Source: Mytilus galloprovincialis
Taxonomy: Eukaryota; Mollusca; Bivalvia; Mytilida; Mytilidae
Direction: 5' to 3'
DNA: 64,000 nucleotides
Assembly (NCBI RefSeq): GCF_965363235.1
Contig: NC_134846.1
Span: 92,126,571-92,190,570 of the forward strand
Shown: positions 26,719 to 35,653 of the stretch, in pieces
Numbering within the stretch: the first letter of the stretch is position 1
Layout of the letters: each line of letters starts with the position of its first letter
Notes under the pieces: generated by a model
Told to the model about the DNA's origin: nothing
What the model saw: only the letters and a program-made list of their open reading frames with translations
Databases searched by the model: none
Translations under genes and position numbers: made by a program

Positions 26719-27755
26719 TACAAAACAATTTTATTGTTTTCTCTATTGGTCTTCTTTAATCTAGTGGCAAGTCTTCGAGCTATTATTCTTGTAAGGTTTC
26801 GTGGTATTGTATTTCCGATAAGTTTATATTGGTGTGTTTTTAATAGTTTAGGAAACTTAAAATCATCAAATCCTTGTAGTCTGATAAAATCTTCCATTTC
26901 TAATTTAACCACTTGATTTTTGCTACCTTTTACTCTAAGTAACATGAAATTTCTCGATTGAACAGATGTTTTTGAATATCCCGTTGTTCGAATTGTAATA
27001 CTATACTTACGTTCCAATTCGGGTCCAATTCCTAGGTATACATTAAGTAAAGGAGAACCCGTACGTTTAAAATTAAAGAAATCTTGCAAATCTAAGTTTG
27101 GATCCCTTGAAGCGATAGCAAAAAAACGTTCTCTATTTTGAGGTATGCCATAATCCCTACAATTCAGTATACCGGTGTCCATATTAGAGTAACCCGCCCT
27201 TTCTAAAAAGGGCTTTATTATTGGATCGAATGCCTCTTTTTTAAAGACTTTAACGTTTTCCAATAAAATAATTCTTGGCTGAGTGATCTCAATAATTGTC
27301 TTCCACGCGTTAATCATTTTTCTAACGTTTCCAACTGCACCCGTTTTTTTACCAATGAGAGAAAATGTCTGACAAGGAATACCGGCGCAGATAACATCTA
27401 CATTTTTTATGTTTGATAAGTCCTCCATTCTTCCTCCAACAGGCATACGACCTTCGTGTAAACTTTTCAAGTATCTTGCCAATTTGATAATGTCTGAGGA
27501 GAATTGATCGGTTTTCACCTCTGGATGGTTAAGAAGAAATATTCTTTTTGCAAAATCTTGAATGTCGTTAGCTGCTATGGTTTTGAATTTACGTGTATTT
27601 TTCATTTCTTGTGTAAAACTGCCTATTCCGGCAAACAAGTCCAGTACAGAGAATTTTTTATCATCATCGTTATCATCGAGATCATCATCGTCTGTTTCAA
27701 TATCCGCCTCATCAATACCCGTATTGGAATCAAAGCAGTTAAATTGCTTATGCAT
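26718..27755 (-). CDS. C5-cytosine DNA methyltransferase
   Basis: This 345-residue enzyme should transfer a methyl group from S-adenosylmethionine to cytosine in DNA. Motif I is DLFAGIGSF (residues 39-47). Motif IV is GIPCQTFS with catalytic Cys128. Motif VI is LLENVK (E166), motif VIII QNRERFF, motif IX in the RLQGF region, and motif X GNTIPRN. All are in canonical order with a short target recognition region between VIII and IX. The N-terminal 32 residues are acidic. The length is that of a bacterial or phage methyltransferase and no eukaryotic regulatory domain is present. Lateral acquisition is inferred. It could modify the viral genome or host DNA; specificity cannot be read from sequence. 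Confidence 0.93.
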   Translation of the reverse strand: MHKQFNCFDSNTGIDEADIETDDDDLDDNDDDKKFSVLDLFAGIGSFTQEMKNTRKFKTIAANDIQDFAKRIFLLNHPEVKTDQFSSDIIKLARYLKSLHEGRMPVGGRMEDLSNIKNVDVICAGIPCQTFSLIGKKTGAVGNVRKMINAWKTIIEITQPRIILLENVKVFKKEAFDPIIKPFLERAGYSNMDTGILNCRDYGIPQNRERFFAIASRDPNLDLQDFFNFKRTGSPLLNVYLGIGPELERKYSITIRTTGYSKTSVQSRNFMLLRVKGSKNQVVKLEMEDFIRLQGFDDFKFPKLLKTHQYKLIGNTIPRNLTRIIARRLATRLKKTNRENNKIVL

Positions 27756-27851
27756 TTTTTTTCAAACTTGTGTATACCAAACAAAAAAATTCAAAAAAAA
27801 GAGGTAATAATTCTACATTTTTTTATTTAATTAAATAATAATAAAACACAA

Positions 27852-28499
27852 TCATACAATTTTCGCTAACGGTTCGTTCACAGTAATACTGTGGTAAATA
27901 GTTTTAATTTCTTCATGAACCTCATCAATAGATTTGCGTTCGGTAGAAATCTCAATCCATGTATCTGGATCGTTTTCTTTCAACTGGTCAAACTGTTTGC
28001 TGACTTCTTGCTGAAATTTCATCACATCGTATAGTTCGCTACCGGCGCTGATTCTTTGGGACATTTGATATTCGTCATCATTTTTTAAATAAATGATGAC
28101 GTCTGGCTTTGGTAAACCGCAATCGGGTTTCATACTCTCGGCAAGGCTATAGTGTCCCTTTGCTGCAGTATAAGCCGCACCAGAATACGCATATCTGTCC
28201 ACAACGAATGTGATTCCTTGGTTTATCTTTGCTTTCAATTCCTCGGCTTGTTCCCATCTGTTTTGAGAAAATAGAAGGTTTGCATCCCAATCATTCATGT
28301 TCTGTTTGTTTGTTAAATACATATCAATTTTCCATCCAGTAGTAAGAGATCCTCGATTTGGAAACATCATGCATCCTATTGGTTGTTTAGTTGAATCAAT
28401 GTATTCAACTAATTTTAAACATTGCGTCGTTTTGCCAACTTTGTCGCAACCTTCAAAGAGTATAAACATGCCACGTTTTTTTGTTTGTACGTTTGCCAT
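27852..28499 (-). CDS. Thymidylate kinase (dTMP kinase)
   Basis: This 215-residue protein has the full set of dTMP kinase motifs: P-loop FEGCDKVGKTTQ (residues 15-26), DRYAYSG (101-107) with the catalytic Asp-Arg, and LPKPDVIIYL before the LID. It converts dTMP to dTDP, completing with dUTPase and RNR a dTTP supply route. The start at 28499 matches the family N-terminus; the extra upstream frame in the track is not conserved and begins inside an AT-rich leader. Length and motifs are those of cellular eukaryotic enzymes, which suggests host acquisition. The DRY..S form and conserved GxxxxGKT suggest it is active. Confidence 0.92.
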   Translation of the reverse strand: MANVQTKKRGMFILFEGCDKVGKTTQCLKLVEYIDSTKQPIGCMMFPNRGSLTTGWKIDMYLTNKQNMNDWDANLLFSQNRWEQAEELKAKINQGITFVVDRYAYSGAAYTAAKGHYSLAESMKPDCGLPKPDVIIYLKNDDEYQMSQRISAGSELYDVMKFQQEVSKQFDQLKENDPDTWIEISTERKSIDEVHEEIKTIYHSITVNEPLAKIV

Positions 28500-28621
28500 T
28501 GTAAAATTTTCTATGTGATGTTTTTTTTGGGGGGAAGGTAAAATATATATTAAAAAAAGAGAGCAAGAAATAAAATTGTTTGAACTTTTTTTATTTATTT
28601 TTAATGAAACAATAAAATGTC

Positions 28622-29146
28622 TCACTTTAAAAAGTACATAAATCCACGTTTGGAGATGTTTTCTTGTTCCGTAGACGTAAATATGTTATTTATACCTCCA
28701 GACATGCTTTCCATAAATTCATCTTCTGTGCACGATACCACAGTTTCAGTACGGTTAATATATAATTTACCCGGAAGAAATTGAATAATTTCGGAATTAC
28801 GACTAAACGTGTGTCGAACCATCCAATATCCATCTTTAATAAATAGATTATCGTATTTTAATGGCTTTAATTTGGGTGGTAAATAACAGTTATTCTTAGA
28901 GTCCCCCTTCTTCGCATCATCATCATCATCCTTCTTCTTATCTGATGGTATTGGATCAGATCCTTCATCCACAGCATTGTCATTAATAACGACAGCTTTA
29001 TTGCGTTCATCTTTATTACCACAATTACGACATATCTTCAGTTCTTTATTAAAACAGACAATATGACATAAAGCCTGACAATTTTTACATTTATTACGTC
29101 GTTTTTTTTTGTGAAAAAAACCTTCACATACAGGACATGTTCTCAT
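28622..29146 (-). CDS. PHD-like zinc-finger protein (174 aa)
   Basis: The N-terminal 42 residues have C4, C7, C20, C23, H28, C31, C39 and C42, the C4HC3 spacing of a PHD-type finger (a RING variant is the alternative). An acidic Asp/Lys linker follows, then a domain with Trp and Tyr (GYWMVRHTF). PHD/RING-CH fingers in viruses can read histone tails or act as ubiquitin ligases; no transmembrane segments are present, arguing against a membrane-bound MARCH-like ligase. Its stop lies about 120 bp before the thymidylate kinase ATG on the same strand. Confidence 0.65.
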   Translation of the reverse strand: MRTCPVCEGFFHKKKRRNKCKNCQALCHIVCFNKELKICRNCGNKDERNKAVVINDNAVDEGSDPIPSDKKKDDDDDAKKGDSKNNCYLPPKLKPLKYDNLFIKDGYWMVRHTFSRNSEIIQFLPGKLYINRTETVVSCTEDEFMESMSGGINNIFTSTEQENISKRGFMYFLK

Positions 29147-29210
29147 TTTCCATTTAAAAAAAAGGGAGAAATTTCATCGTACTGGTATTAAATATTTTTT
29201 AAAACCAAAC

Positions 29211-29305
29211 AATAATATTGTTTGCTCAAATTAGATATTATTGTTTCGATAATAATATTGTTTGCTCAAATTAGATATTATTGTTTCGATAATAATATTG
29301 TTTGA
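29211..29305. repeat. 40-bp tandem repeat with palindromes, 2.4 copies
   Basis: Two perfect 40-bp copies (29211-29250, 29251-29290) and a partial third contain AATAATATTGTTTGCTCAAA and ATTATTGTTTCGAT. They are members of the AACAAT/ATTGTT family in the divergent promoter region between the PHD-like gene and the long family A gene. Confidence 0.85.
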
Positions 29306-29405
29306 GTATTGGTATCGATTAAAAATTAATATAAAAACCGAAGAAAATATTATTAATATCATTATCTTTTTAAAGTTAAACCAACTACACCAACAGCCAA
29401 AAAGA

Positions 29406-30965
29406 ATGGAATTTACTGTCATAGACGCATCAAGTGCTAACGTTGCTGAACAAATTAGAGCTGCGTTTAACTCGTTTAACTCTCTCAAAAGGAAATCAAA
29501 TGATTCTAAAGATGAGGCAACTAAAACTAAGTCTACTAGAACTAAGACAACCGATGGAGAAGTGAAGCCCGATGATGCTAATAAGAAGCCCGATGATGCT
29601 AATAAGAAGCCCGATGATGCTAATAAGAAGCCCGATGATGCTAATAAGAAGCCCGATGATGCTAATAAGAAGCCCGATGATGCTAATAAGAAGCCCGATG
29701 ATGCTACTAAGAAGCACAATGTCACTGGGGGTCAGAAGAAGAGAACTGATGCCTATGATGAAATAGCAGCCTTACTACAATTGCTATGTGGAAAACCCAC
29801 AGAGGTGAAACCCAAAGAGGTAATAGACGGATGTACATGTGCAGACTGTACAATCATAACAGCTAAAAGGGTTGCACTACGAATCAAAAATGTTATATGT
29901 GATTGCGATGGTTGCAAGTCTGCAAGGATTGCTGCAGCTAAAATGTTGGAACAGATTGATGAATGTATAGCAGCTAAAGAGACAGAGGAGAAGATTACAT
30001 CAGAAACATTTATTGCTTCTAAAAAATATGTAGAATTAGTTGAAAGGCAAAACAAAGAAATTGCTAAAAGAGCAGCAGCTAAAGCAGCAGCAGCAAAATT
30101 AGAAGCAGCAAGGTTGAAGGCTGAAGCAGAAGAAAAGATTAAGTTGGAAGCTGAAAGGGTTAAAATGCAGGAAGAAGCCGAAGCAGAAGCTAAAAGGATT
30201 AAATTGAAAGAAGAAGCCGATGCCGAAGCAGAAAGGATTAAGTTGGAGGAAGAAAAACTTAAATTGAAAGAAGAAGAAGCTGAAACAGAAGCACAAAAAG
30301 TTAAATTGGAAGCAGAAGTAGAAAGGATTACGTTGAAAGCAGAAGAAACAGTTAAGATTATAAATGAAATGGTGAAGGTAGAAGAAGCAGCAATGTTGGA
30401 GGAAGAAGCTAAATTGAAAAAACTCAAATTGGAAGCAGAAGAAGCTGCAAGGTTGGAAGCAGAAGAAGCTGCAAGGTTGGAAGCAGAAGAAGCTGCAAGG
30501 TTGGAAGCAGAAGAAGCTGCAAGGTTGGAAGCAGAAGAAGCTGCAAGGTTGGAAGCAGAAGAAGCTGCAAGGTTGGAAACAGAAGAAGCTGCAAGGTTGG
30601 AAACAGAAAAAGCATTAAAAAATCAATCAATTTTAAACAGTCCAATAGTTCCTTTGATTCCATACGTGGAATTACTGACATCGTTAAGAAACGCTGAAAT
30701 TAAGTTAGAATTAGCTATGATAGAAGCAGAAAAGTTGGAAAAAAGGAGAGAATTGGAAAAAATGAGAGCAAAGGAAAAATTAAGAAAAGCTGAATTTATG
30801 TTAGAAAAAGCTATTTTAGCAAACCTGACCGGTTCAGATGAAACAACACTATCTACAACAGAGTTGAACAAGTCTGTCCAGATGAAGCCGGGTACAGGGA
30901 AATATATGGTAACGAGTATCCAGCTGGAATGTATTCGGTGTACTTCAAGAATCAGTTGTTATTGA
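29406..30965 (+). CDS. Long repeat-rich family A protein, C-terminus in another frame
   Basis: This 519-residue frame contains seven KPDDANK repeats (29565-29711), a Cys-rich segment (CTCADC and CDCDGC, about residues 140-180), a long charged coiled-coil and seven to eight EEAARLEA repeats. The segment PIVPLIPYVELLTS is shared with the family A protein at 1126-1713. The frame ends at 30965, but the family A core continues in a different frame (30842-31054). The coiled-coil suggests a scaffolding or tegument role; the family is otherwise unknown. The ATG at 29406 follows an A-rich leader; earlier codons open only with TTG. Confidence 0.65.
   Translation: MEFTVIDASSANVAEQIRAAFNSFNSLKRKSNDSKDEATKTKSTRTKTTDGEVKPDDANKKPDDANKKPDDANKKPDDANKKPDDANKKPDDANKKPDDATKKHNVTGGQKKRTDAYDEIAALLQLLCGKPTEVKPKEVIDGCTCADCTIITAKRVALRIKNVICDCDGCKSARIAAAKMLEQIDECIAAKETEEKITSETFIASKKYVELVERQNKEIAKRAAAKAAAAKLEAARLKAEAEEKIKLEAERVKMQEEAEAEAKRIKLKEEADAEAERIKLEEEKLKLKEEEAETEAQKVKLEAEVERITLKAEETVKIINEMVKVEEAAMLEEEAKLKKLKLEAEEAARLEAEEAARLEAEEAARLEAEEAARLEAEEAARLEAEEAARLETEEAARLETEKALKNQSILNSPIVPLIPYVELLTSLRNAEIKLELAMIEAEKLEKRRELEKMRAKEKLRKAEFMLEKAILANLTGSDETTLSTTELNKSVQMKPGTGKYMVTSIQLECIRCTSRISCY
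29565..29711 (+). repeat. 21-bp coding repeat, 7 copies
   Basis: Seven near-perfect 21-bp units encode KPDDANK (the last KPDDATK). Nucleotide identity between copies is nearly complete, indicating recent expansion. Confidence 0.9.
30427..30612 (+). repeat. 24-bp coding repeat, about 7 copies
   Basis: Tandem 24-bp units encode EEAARLEA, with two final copies changed to LET. They form an extended charged alpha-helix. Confidence 0.9.
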
Positions 30966-31054
30966 GGTTTAATGATAATTCCATCACAATCGAAAATGAT
31001 GGATTATATTCTCAATTGCTAACTAAACAGGACACTTTCACTAGTTGTTGTTAA
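30842..31054 (+). other. Displaced C-terminal family A module (frame change)
   Basis: In a frame different from the preceding ORF, 30842-31054 is open and contains YSVYFKNQLLLRF and ITIENDGLYSQLL. These line up with the family A core (TYNVFFENKLLFIY, NIYVVNQDLFDIL) of the paralogues. The conserved module is thus present but not joined in frame to the coiled-coil ORF. A frame change between about 30842 and 30880 is implied: mutation, sequencing error, splicing or programmed shifting. No long homopolymer lies at the junction. Confidence 0.7.
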
Positions 31055-31056
31055 AG

Positions 31057-31150
31057 AACTGTTATTTGACTTTGAAGCGATTTAATCAAATGTACAGGAC
31101 AATTATATTAGAAACTGTTATTTGACTTTGAAGTGATTTAATCAAATGTA
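31057..31150. repeat. 38-bp direct repeat pair
   Basis: Copies at 31057-31094 and 31113-31150 differ at one base and begin AACTGTTATTTGACTTTGAA. They lie in the 3' noncoding region after the family A module, with 18 bp between them, and may be a duplication scar. Confidence 0.85.
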
Positions 31151-31217
31151 AAAACAAATTTTGAAACAAAGAAAATGTTTGTAATAATAATAATAAAAAA
31201 AATAGTAAAATGTAATT

Positions 31218-32537
31218 TTATTGTTGATTTATCATTATTGCCGGAGATTGCTGCTGCTGTTGTTGTAGTGTAGTCACTTGATTAACCATCATCATTATTG
31301 AATCGTGATAAAAGGTATCGTCTTGTTTTCTGAAAATCCATCCTTTATGTTTTGCTGCGTAAAAAATGGTAGATTTTGTTTCCAATTTAAGTAACATTTT
31401 TTTTGTAGTATTGCAAATATACAAGTCGTCTGTATTTGCTCCTACACGTTTTAAAATGATTTTTTCTTTCATTGCTGATCCGAGAGCCATGAGATATATG
31501 GCATTTATTGAGGCGGTAATAATTTTATTAATAAAAGACTTGATTACTTCATCAGTCGTTACTGGATCAAAATCTATGATTTGGTTTGTTAATCTAATGT
31601 CTCTGAGAGGTTGATCTTTGTTAATGTGTGACGCTTCTAAAATGTTAAACAATAGAGTTTTGAATGTAACATCAGTTCCGTTGGTTAACGTAATGAATTT
31701 ATCTTTTGAGATGATAAAGGAAGCATAAGTTAGCATCGCATACTTGGTTGTTGCTATTTCTTTATTATATACATCGTATATAAATGGAGGTAGTATTAAC
31801 GTGGAAATGTATTCTTCATAGATTATATAGTTGAAATAATGGTTTATAGAATAATTAAATATTGGATGTATTGATATCATCGATGGCATTGAGGAAAATC
31901 CGGTCAGATTTAAGATGCTACCTTCTTCTACCAATTGCATTACCTGCTGATATTGGTATTCGTATAAACAAGCTTGGAATAGGCGGATCGAGCTATGATT
32001 TGATATACATTTTGGTTTACGTTGATGGATCCTTTTCTCTGTTTTTAATCTCTCTTCTCGGGTTATATCACATAATCTATCGTATTCGTTTTTTTGTATA
32101 TACTCTTTAAGCAATGGATTGACTGTTTTTAAGATTTCCATATTTTCGCTGGTCATACCAACAGACAATTGTTGCTGAATTCTCGAAGACTGATCGTCCA
32201 TATCATCCTCGTCATCTGAATTGATGACGTTATTGAATATGGTAGGTTTGTACGCATTGTTATGAAACGAATCTATTAAACTCTCTTCTACATTATTAGG
32301 AGAAGGTTGCTGGTCTAATGTTGGATTTTCACTTTTATTACAGTTATTAGTATTGGTGTTATTTTTAATCATCAATTGAGTTAACCGAGTAATACATTTA
32401 AGGATCATGTTTGCCTCAACAGATGTTAAAACTGACCAAAGGGCAGAAACGTTACAAAGATTAAATTTAATAATTCCGAAAAAACCATCAAATAAACTCT
32501 TATTTGTTGGCGGTAAGTCGTCACTGGGCAATTTCAT
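31218..32537 (-). CDS. Unassigned ORF (up to 439 aa)
   Basis: A soluble protein with an Asp/Asn-rich segment near residue 110 (SDDEDDMDDQ) and a Gln-rich tail. The region from about residue 150 is alpha-helical with many Ile/Tyr. No signal, zinc or nucleotide motif is seen. Two starts are possible: 32537 (used here) and 32408. The longer form overlaps the divergent gene at 32407 on the opposite strand by about 130 bp. Family not recognised. Confidence 0.6.
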   Translation of the reverse strand: MKLPSDDLPPTNKSLFDGFFGIIKFNLCNVSALWSVLTSVEANMILKCITRLTQLMIKNNTNTNNCNKSENPTLDQQPSPNNVEESLIDSFHNNAYKPTIFNNVINSDDEDDMDDQSSRIQQQLSVGMTSENMEILKTVNPLLKEYIQKNEYDRLCDITREERLKTEKRIHQRKPKCISNHSSIRLFQACLYEYQYQQVMQLVEEGSILNLTGFSSMPSMISIHPIFNYSINHYFNYIIYEEYISTLILPPFIYDVYNKEIATTKYAMLTYASFIISKDKFITLTNGTDVTFKTLLFNILEASHINKDQPLRDIRLTNQIIDFDPVTTDEVIKSFINKIITASINAIYLMALGSAMKEKIILKRVGANTDDLYICNTTKKMLLKLETKSTIFYAAKHKGWIFRKQDDTFYHDSIMMMVNQVTTLQQQQQQSPAIMINQQ

Positions 32538-33216
32538 GTCTAAAAAAAAGAGGGTAAAGAGAGATACAATAAAAGTAGAAACAAAAGAAAATGAAATAGA
32601 ACCAGAAAAATTAGAAACAGTAAAGATAGAAGAAAAGGTAGAATCAGAAGTCGAACCAGAAAATTTAGAAACGGGAGAAACAGTAGAAGCTGAAGTAGAA
32701 ACAAAAATGGGAGAAACAGTAGAAGCTGAAGTAGAAACAAAAATTTTAGAAATGGGAGAAAGGGAAGAAGAAAAAATGGGATCAGAAGTAGTAACAGAAA
32801 ACGAAACACCACCACCACCACCACCAACAGATGATCAAATTATCATTGAGCAAACATTACAGAAACAGCGCGAATTACTGAGACAAAATATCGAGTATAG
32901 GAAAAAAATAATCGAATTAGAATCGATAATCCAACGTTATCAAAAACAAGAAATTATAGATGAATATAGTAGAAAATTTAAAGAAGAAGAAGAATCAAAT
33001 AAAAGAATTCGAGAAGAGAAGATGACTCGAGAAGAGAACCTTAAACGGATAACCGATACTCTCATAACAGAATATTCTGCTCGGATAGATGGATATACTA
33101 TTGAATCGATCATAAATAACATCATCTCAACAACTTCTCATAACACAGAAAGATCTATTTTCAGGGAAGCTAAAAATAGATTAGACCAAGTACTTAAAGA
33201 AAGACGACTAGTGTGA
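32407..33216 (+). CDS. Glu/Lys-rich coiled-coil protein (226 or 269 aa)
   Basis: The middle has repeats of ETVEAEVETK type and a short polyproline (PPPPPP). The C-terminal 130 residues are a strong coiled-coil prediction by eye (heptads of Ile/Leu with Glu/Lys/Arg). The start may be 32407 or 32536 (MSKKKRVKRD); the second would leave the opposite-strand gene intact with only a CATG shared between the two ATGs. Function is unknown; a scaffold or tegument role is plausible. Confidence 0.55.
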   Translation: MFASTDVKTDQRAETLQRLNLIIPKKPSNKLLFVGGKSSLGNFMSKKKRVKRDTIKVETKENEIEPEKLETVKIEEKVESEVEPENLETGETVEAEVETKMGETVEAEVETKILEMGEREEEKMGSEVVTENETPPPPPPTDDQIIIEQTLQKQRELLRQNIEYRKKIIELESIIQRYQKQEIIDEYSRKFKEEEESNKRIREEKMTREENLKRITDTLITEYSARIDGYTIESIINNIISTTSHNTERSIFREAKNRLDQVLKERRLV

Positions 33217-33321
33217 TTGAAGGGGAAAAAACAAATTATTTGAAAGTTTTACTTATTTATATATAAAATTTTTTTTTAAAAAAAGTGAGTTACTTGATTT
33301 TTTTAAACCCCCCAAATCACC

Positions 33322-33960
33322 ATGTTTAAAAGAAAAAATAGATCCAGAGAGCATGAGGTTAAAAGTACTGGAGAAGATGAGGAAACAATTGAAGCCGTAG
33401 CGATAAGTCGATCTACCCTAATGTTAGAGGGCATGCGTGAAGCTCTATCGAACAGCTTCACCCAACATGTTGTTAAAAAACTTTATCCTAAAAATAATGT
33501 TCATGTGTATGCTTACGAGTTCAAGAAAGATGATGATGCGAAAAGTTTAACAGACTGTACGATATTAATTGATTATAAAACGGGTAAGCCGTGTACCAAA
33601 AAATGTAAATCGACAGTTGATACCCAGAACCCAGAGCATACGTTGTGTAAAATAAACAGGTTCAATTTGCTGGATACGAACCTATGTTTTTGTACTGCAA
33701 ATAAATCTGTAAGAGATGATAGCTACGTCTTGGCTTTTTTTAATACAACAGCAGTGGGAAGATCGGCGTTACTGGTAATGTTCGATTTCTACAAGATGAT
33801 GTCTGGTGAAGTAATAAATCTTGCAAATTTAGCACACCTATATAATTACATTCACTATCGAACACTGGCTGATGAACGGGAATGCAAAAATGTAGCGAAA
33901 CTGCTGTCGGCGGAAACATTTAAAACAGCATTGAACAGGTTTCCTGCAATTATGAACTAA
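33322..33960 (+). CDS. Unassigned ORF with Cys cluster (212 aa)
   Basis: Residues around 90-125 contain KPCTKKCK, HTLCK and LCFCT, which could bind zinc. The N-terminus is basic (MFKRKNRSREHE). The C-terminal half is helical. It is first in a run of three closely spaced plus-strand genes (33322, 34032, 34676) that ends convergently with the gB-like gene. Family not recognised. Confidence 0.55.
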   Translation: MFKRKNRSREHEVKSTGEDEETIEAVAISRSTLMLEGMREALSNSFTQHVVKKLYPKNNVHVYAYEFKKDDDAKSLTDCTILIDYKTGKPCTKKCKSTVDTQNPEHTLCKINRFNLLDTNLCFCTANKSVRDDSYVLAFFNTTAVGRSALLVMFDFYKMMSGEVINLANLAHLYNYIHYRTLADERECKNVAKLLSAETFKTALNRFPAIMN

Positions 33961-34031
33961 ATGTGAAACCCAAATTTTAAAATACTTGTATGATAAAATT
34001 TGTGTGTGCTTTTTTTGCGTGTAAAATAAAA

Positions 34032-34700
34032 ATGTTTGATGAAAAGATTATTCCTGAGTTATTTCGTTTATACGGGCCCGTATACACATCGGATGATAAA
34101 ACTCTTGTGACAAAAATAGGCAAATCGTTCCTATTGGTGTTTGAAGAGAATGTAATTAGAATCTATGGCCTGGGGTATAATAAAAAAACAATATGTGAAA
34201 AATTCATGTGTGACTATGGTAACGGTGATTGTAAATTAAGTGATGAGCCAGATGATTACGATTTGAATTTCATGTATGATACTAATAATAAATTGGTATC
34301 AACGCACATTGGAGGTGCTTACACGTTATGGATAAATGCTAACGATACGGGAGTAATAGTACCTGATCAATCCGTAACAAATTTGTTTATCAAACGGTTA
34401 CGTCTAGACCGACCTCTTATTTTCAATTTAATCGACAAACATACTGCAGAAGGAACGCTTAACATAATGTTAAACACCGCAATAAATGATGATGCGAATG
34501 AAATAGACTTCCAGTTGTTCGACGTAATCATTAATATTAATACTTCGGCAATAGATGCATTCTGTTATCAAGCTTTTCGAAAACTAATTTCTCTAAAGAA
34601 CACAAAATTTTTCTACATTAGTGAACATGCAGAATACATAGACGATTTATTGAAGCACCTTTCATCGTTACAAAAATGTCCGACATCTTCTACACCTTAA
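34032..34700 (+). CDS. Unassigned ORF (222 aa)
   Basis: A soluble protein with no recognised motif; the middle has a Cys pair region (CEKFMCDYGNGDCK). The start at 34032 (ATAAAAATG) is chosen over an in-frame ATG at 33990 because the A-rich context is typical here. It overlaps the next gene by 25 bp, which implies coupled expression or a compact structural operon-like cluster. Function not recognised. Confidence 0.5.
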   Translation: MFDEKIIPELFRLYGPVYTSDDKTLVTKIGKSFLLVFEENVIRIYGLGYNKKTICEKFMCDYGNGDCKLSDEPDDYDLNFMYDTNNKLVSTHIGGAYTLWINANDTGVIVPDQSVTNLFIKRLRLDRPLIFNLIDKHTAEGTLNIMLNTAINDDANEIDFQLFDVIININTSAIDAFCYQAFRKLISLKNTKFFYISEHAEYIDDLLKHLSSLQKCPTSSTP

Positions 34701-35620
34701 ACAGAAATGAGATTGTACCGTTTAAACATGCGGGTAAATTTGCATGGATCTCCTTACGAGACATTTCGGGATTTTTTCAAAAACCAGAAGGTGGGGCTTT
34801 GTGTTGGAAGATAGAAAATCCACCCGCAAACCAGTTTAGACTAAGAGGGAATTTCAACGACGTTTACACATTCGAGACGTTACTAGAAATCATTCGTCAC
34901 ACCGATGATATGTCCAATGACATTAATAAAGAAATGGCGAATTCCTTTAAAAAAGTCATCTCGACTCCTTTGCAATTTATCAACAACGTCAGACCCTTTG
35001 GAATCACCGTACTTTCAGAAATGCTAGATTATGCTAAGCAAAGTCCCGCAATGGACATGCCTGTAATGATTTCGGGAATGTGTGCTGATAATTATAACGA
35101 TCCTACCAATGATGATGCTCTCAAGGTTCCGTATAATATGTTTCTGCACGATGTTGGTAGAGATTTAACACGAACAAACATTTTCATTCTATTGGATAAC
35201 AATTTTTGTTTTAAATTCCTCATGACCAAATACTTTTCATGCGAGGACTGGTTAGATTCCATTCAAGGACAGGAGCATTGTAAAAATAAAAAGTACATTG
35301 CGCACATTAGAATAGGTTACACTATTGACACGAGAGCAAACAGTCTTCCATTCTCTAAAACGTTTTCTGGAGATTACCGCATTCATAATTTTATTTACAA
35401 ACCGTATACAAACGAGTGGACCATTTATCTCATTAAAAAAAAAGAGGAGACGGAAGACAATAAATCGACGGAGATCTATAAATTGTTTCAACTGACGGGA
35501 GGATTATGGTCTAATATTGAAAGAAATGCGCCTCTAAAAACTGTTATTAAGGAACTGAACTGCGAGTATAAAAGATTCACTCCATTATACACCACTCGAT
35601 TGGAATATTATACACAATAA
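34676..35620 (+). CDS. Unassigned ORF (314 aa), possible structural protein
   Basis: A 314-residue soluble protein beginning MSDIFYTLNRNEIVPF, without signal or membrane segments. Its size and position next to the fusion glycoprotein and two small ORFs would suit a capsid triplex or tegument component, but no motif confirms it. It overlaps the preceding gene by 25 bp and is convergent with the gB-like gene, 33 bp apart. Confidence 0.5.
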   Translation: MSDIFYTLNRNEIVPFKHAGKFAWISLRDISGFFQKPEGGALCWKIENPPANQFRLRGNFNDVYTFETLLEIIRHTDDMSNDINKEMANSFKKVISTPLQFINNVRPFGITVLSEMLDYAKQSPAMDMPVMISGMCADNYNDPTNDDALKVPYNMFLHDVGRDLTRTNIFILLDNNFCFKFLMTKYFSCEDWLDSIQGQEHCKNKKYIAHIRIGYTIDTRANSLPFSKTFSGDYRIHNFIYKPYTNEWTIYLIKKKEETEDNKSTEIYKLFQLTGGLWSNIERNAPLKTVIKELNCEYKRFTPLYTTRLEYYTQ

Positions 35621-35653
35621 AAAAAACTGACATTTTTATTATTATTATAATTT

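Noticed and set aside
29231-29725. Antisense and alternate-frame ORFs over the KPDDANK repeat
   Set aside because: They are translations of the same 21-bp repeat in other frames; repeat expansion keeps several frames open.
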